Part shown: one piece after another, positions 61,585 through 64,000 of the stretch
Numbering within the stretch: the first letter of the stretch is position 1
Layout: every line of letters starts with the position of its first letter
NCBI GenBank assembly: GCA_973895155.1
Contig: OZ316891.1
Location: 11,222,001 to 11,286,000, forward strand
Reading direction: 5' to 3'
Length of the DNA: 64,000 nucleotides
Origin: Marsupella aquatica
Taxonomy: Eukaryota > Marchantiophyta
Made by a program: the position numbers and the translations under genes
The notes under the pieces: model-generated
Databases searched by the model: none
The model's input: only the letters and a program-made list of their open reading frames with translations
What the model was told of the DNA's origin: nothing

Positions 61585-62271
61585 TTAGAGCCAAGAAATA
61601 TGATTACGAACAGGGGTCTGCAAAGTGGGATCAATGGGATGGAGATGACAATAGAAGAACCATTTGTCAACTCCATGGGCACTATGATCATATATCTTTT
61701 GATCGCAAGCATATCCTTCTGCCTGACATTCCTTCAAACAATAAAAATGCCACATTGTGGGGCATCAAATGCAATGGACAATATCTGTCCAATTTAGGGC
61801 ATCATGTTCACCACATGCCTTGCATGTATGTAACGGGCAGATAGGGGTGTGTGATGGCAGACACGCACCGCAAAAAAACCTTACACAAAATCTATCTGAA
61901 CATTTTTGAACATATTGTGGAGAGTCAAGAGAACCCTCCAAATTCCCTAACTTTCCACATTGGGCACACTTTGCATGTTTATGCATGCAGTCTTTGCACT
62001 TCCACTTCCCATGTTGGCCAGAAGGTGGGGGAAGGCCGACTCTTGGACAATTATTCTCTGCTGCATGCAAAGATTGTGCATTGAGATGGAAGTGCCTCAA
62101 GCATGGTCCATCACAAATGACTAACTCTCCACCATCATCACAAATGGCACAACAATGGGCTGCTTTTTGGTAGATTTGTTCGCGTGAAAACTTCAAAACA
62201 TGTGGTCCAAACACAGCTGAATGTCTCACCTCGCCCTTATCTTTTCTACATGGTTGTTTAGGACGAGCCAT
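61585..62271 (-). pseudogene. EDM2-like PHD-finger protein fragment with one in-frame stop
   Basis: From ATG 62271 the frame encodes a Cys/His-rich protein: CCAICDDGGELVICDGPCLRHFH (residues 40-62), KWKCKDCMHKHAKCAQCGK (89-107), then CSDRFCVRFFCGACLPSH and CPLHTCKACGEHD. This matches the extended PHD module of EDM2, an Arabidopsis chromatin protein that reads histone marks and controls transposon-associated loci. After TGA 61767-61765 the same frame continues with CPTMWHFYCLKECQAEG and FYCHLHPIDPTLQTPVRNHI, which match EDM2 text beyond the finger, and stops at 61585. The TGA would be Arg if it were CGA. The EDM2 C-terminal methyltransferase-like part is not seen, so this is a fragment or a decayed duplicate. 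Confidence 0.6.
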
Positions 62272-62439
62272 GCCTACACATCCATAAAAAAAATTAATTG
62301 TTAGAAATCATAAAAAATTAGGATAAACTCAGAACTAACAAATCATCAAAAATACACAATAATACTACTATTCAATGAGCTATTCAAGATTCATGTACAA
62401 ATTAGTTGCATACTTCAATCTATATAACAAGTCCAAGTA

Positions 62440-63900
62440 CATGTTGTTCTCTTAGCCATGCAGGTCTCACACAAGATGCTGGTATGATAAGAGTCGCGGC
62501 TGCCAAATGTCCCTTCTTTGAACTACTCATTAACAAAATTAATATTCACTAAGGAAAGCATGGTTTGAGAGATGGAACGCAAAATTTCTAGAGCCACATT
62601 CCCTTACCAGAATGGGACCAAACTTTGGTTGCACATACCCCAGGTAGTAGACAACGTGCTCGTGAAGTAAGAGCACCAACAAAGCTTTGGTTGAGAAATG
62701 AAAAATCAGAGCCTTTGTGGGGTACTCTTGCCTCCTAAGCAACCTCTGACTTCTCTCCCTTGCCACTATTCAAACCAGCTCTGACTTGCTAAATCTGCAA
62801 CCAAGTCCAAGTGCATGTTTTCCTCTTAGCCAGGTCCCTAACAAGATGGTGGTTCATAAGAGTCGTAGCTGTCAAATGTCCCTACTTTGAAGTACTCAAA
62901 AACTATCGTTCGTTAAGGGAAGAAACATTTAAGAGATGGAAGCAGAGGGCGAGGAATTTCTGGAGCCACATTCCCTGGGCTGAATGGCACCAAACTTGGC
63001 CAGCACGTACCTCAAGTAGTAGACAATGTCTTGGCAAAGTAACAGGATGAAGGGAGATTTCAGTGAGAAAATGAAAAATTGGATGCTCCGAGGCGGTCCT
63101 CCTGCCTCCCAAGCCACCTTTGAATCCTCTCCCTTGCCACTACTTCGATCAGCTCGTACTTGCTAGACCTGCAAACAAGTCCAACTACATTGTGTTCTCT
63201 TAGCCACTTCCCTAACAAGATGGTGGTGTCACAAGAGTCGCAGCTGTTGAACGTTACTGCTTTGAAGTACTCAGAAATCAATCGTTCTGTAAGGGAAGTA
63301 ACATTTAAGAGATGAAAGCTGGGAGCGTGGAATTTCTGGAGCCACATTCCCTAGGCAGAATGGGACCAAACTCGGCCAGCACGTACCTCAAGTAGTAGAC
63401 AATGTCCTGGTAAAGTTACAGCATGAACAAAGATTTCAGTGAGAAATGAAAAATCGGATGCTCCGAGGTGGTCCTCCTGCCTCCCAAGCCACCTTCGAAT
63501 CCTCTCCTTTGCCACTACTTCGATCAGCTCGTACTTGCTAGACCTGCAAACGAGTCTAGCTACATTGTGTTCTCTTAGCCATGTCCCTAACAAGATGACA
63601 GTATCACAAGAGTCGTAGCTGTTGAACATCACTGCTTTGAAGTACTCAGAAATCAATCGTTCAATAAGGGAAGCAATGTTGAAGAGATGGAAGCAGGGAG
63701 CATGAAATTTCTGGAGCCACATTCCCTAGGCGGAATGGGACCAAACTCGGCCAGCACGTACCTCAAGTAGTAGACAATATCCTGGTAAAGTTACAGCATG
63801 AACGGAGATTTCAGTGAGAAATGAAAAATCAGATGCTCCGAGGAGGTCCTCCTGCCTCCTTACCAGCTTCAACTTCTGCTACTTGCCAAGTCTATTTCGA
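62440..63900. repeat. 375-bp tandem repeat, about four copies
   Basis: The landmark gagccacattccc recurs at about 62591, 62963, 63339 and 63714, a period of 372-376 bases. Copies on the right are closest to each other, and the leftmost is most diverged. The minus strand of each good copy encodes about 120 residues including LISEYFKAVMFNS, WLREHNV and LVCRSSKYELIEVVA. I do not recognise this protein. The period is close to a multiple of three, so the array may be duplicated exons of an unknown gene. The array seems to reach almost to the window end. Confidence 0.8.
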
Positions 63901-64000
63901 CTTCTCTCTTGCAAGGATTCAAAGGAGTGTTCGACCAAGTTTGAGGGTGTGTCATCAGGTTCAATAACTTTAGTGTGTGACAAATGTTGGCCGCTGATTT

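Noticed and set aside
1-64000. CRISPR array
   Set aside because: The repeat blocks found are degenerate, directly adjoining or eukaryotic minisatellites. None has unique spacers of constant length, and the window is eukaryotic.

Overview
The window looks like nuclear DNA of a land plant, probably a seedless one (bryophyte, lycophyte or fern). The reasons are a CLE-type peptide precursor with the C-terminal motif HPMPNGPDPIHN, which is a land-plant signalling family; an Atg22-like transporter, a family I do not associate with flowering plants; spliced genes with short GT-AG introns; low gene density; and many transposon remnants and minisatellites. The species cannot be named from the sequence alone. 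Exon models below were built by hand from splice signals and reading-frame continuity.

Layout. 0-8 kb: a tandem repeat array, a 19-bp purine-rich minisatellite and other duplications, with no convincing gene. 8.3-9.9 kb: a non-coding element with long inverted repeats. 13.7-14.3 kb: a CLE precursor gene (+). 16.9-20.2 kb: an intact eight-exon gene (-) for a probably plastid-targeted metallo-beta-lactamase-fold protein. 22-29 kb: repeats, then a multi-exon DDE transposase-like gene (-) of a type common in animals. 33.1-36.5 kb: a two-exon Atg22-like membrane transporter (-) with a tandem-repeat N-terminus, beside a tRNA-like sequence. 37-45 kb: repeats and no recognised gene.

45.1-55.8 kb is the most unusual part. 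An approximately 10.7-kb DNA transposon can be delimited by an 8-bp target duplication (gctaacaa) and related inverted ends. It carries a Mutator-like (MULE) DDE transposase (+). Divergent from it is a large gene (-) joining a ParB/sulfiredoxin-like domain to a beta-class DNA-methyltransferase-like domain with a lost catalytic motif. A third small ORF is also present. Sixteen copies of a 13-bp palindrome, AGCGCCNGGCGCT, are scattered through the element. All sixteen lie in non-coding DNA (flanks, introns, divergent promoter) and I found none elsewhere in the window. This suggests an element-encoded protein that recognises its own DNA, comparable in concept to the VANC/VANDAL anti-silencing system of Arabidopsis, though no homology to it is claimed.

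56.6-60.2 kb: on the minus strand, a decayed 2-oxoglutarate/Fe(II) dioxygenase-like ORF with TET/JBP-like spacing lies upstream of an rve-type DDE integrase with introns. The two may be one transposon. 61.6-62.3 kb: an EDM2-like PHD-finger fragment with one in-frame stop. 62.4-63.9 kb: a roughly 375-bp tandem repeat.

The in-frame stops in 45-62 kb, and all eight deviations from the palindrome consensus, are explainable as C-to-T (or G-to-A) changes. That fits decay of methylated transposon DNA.
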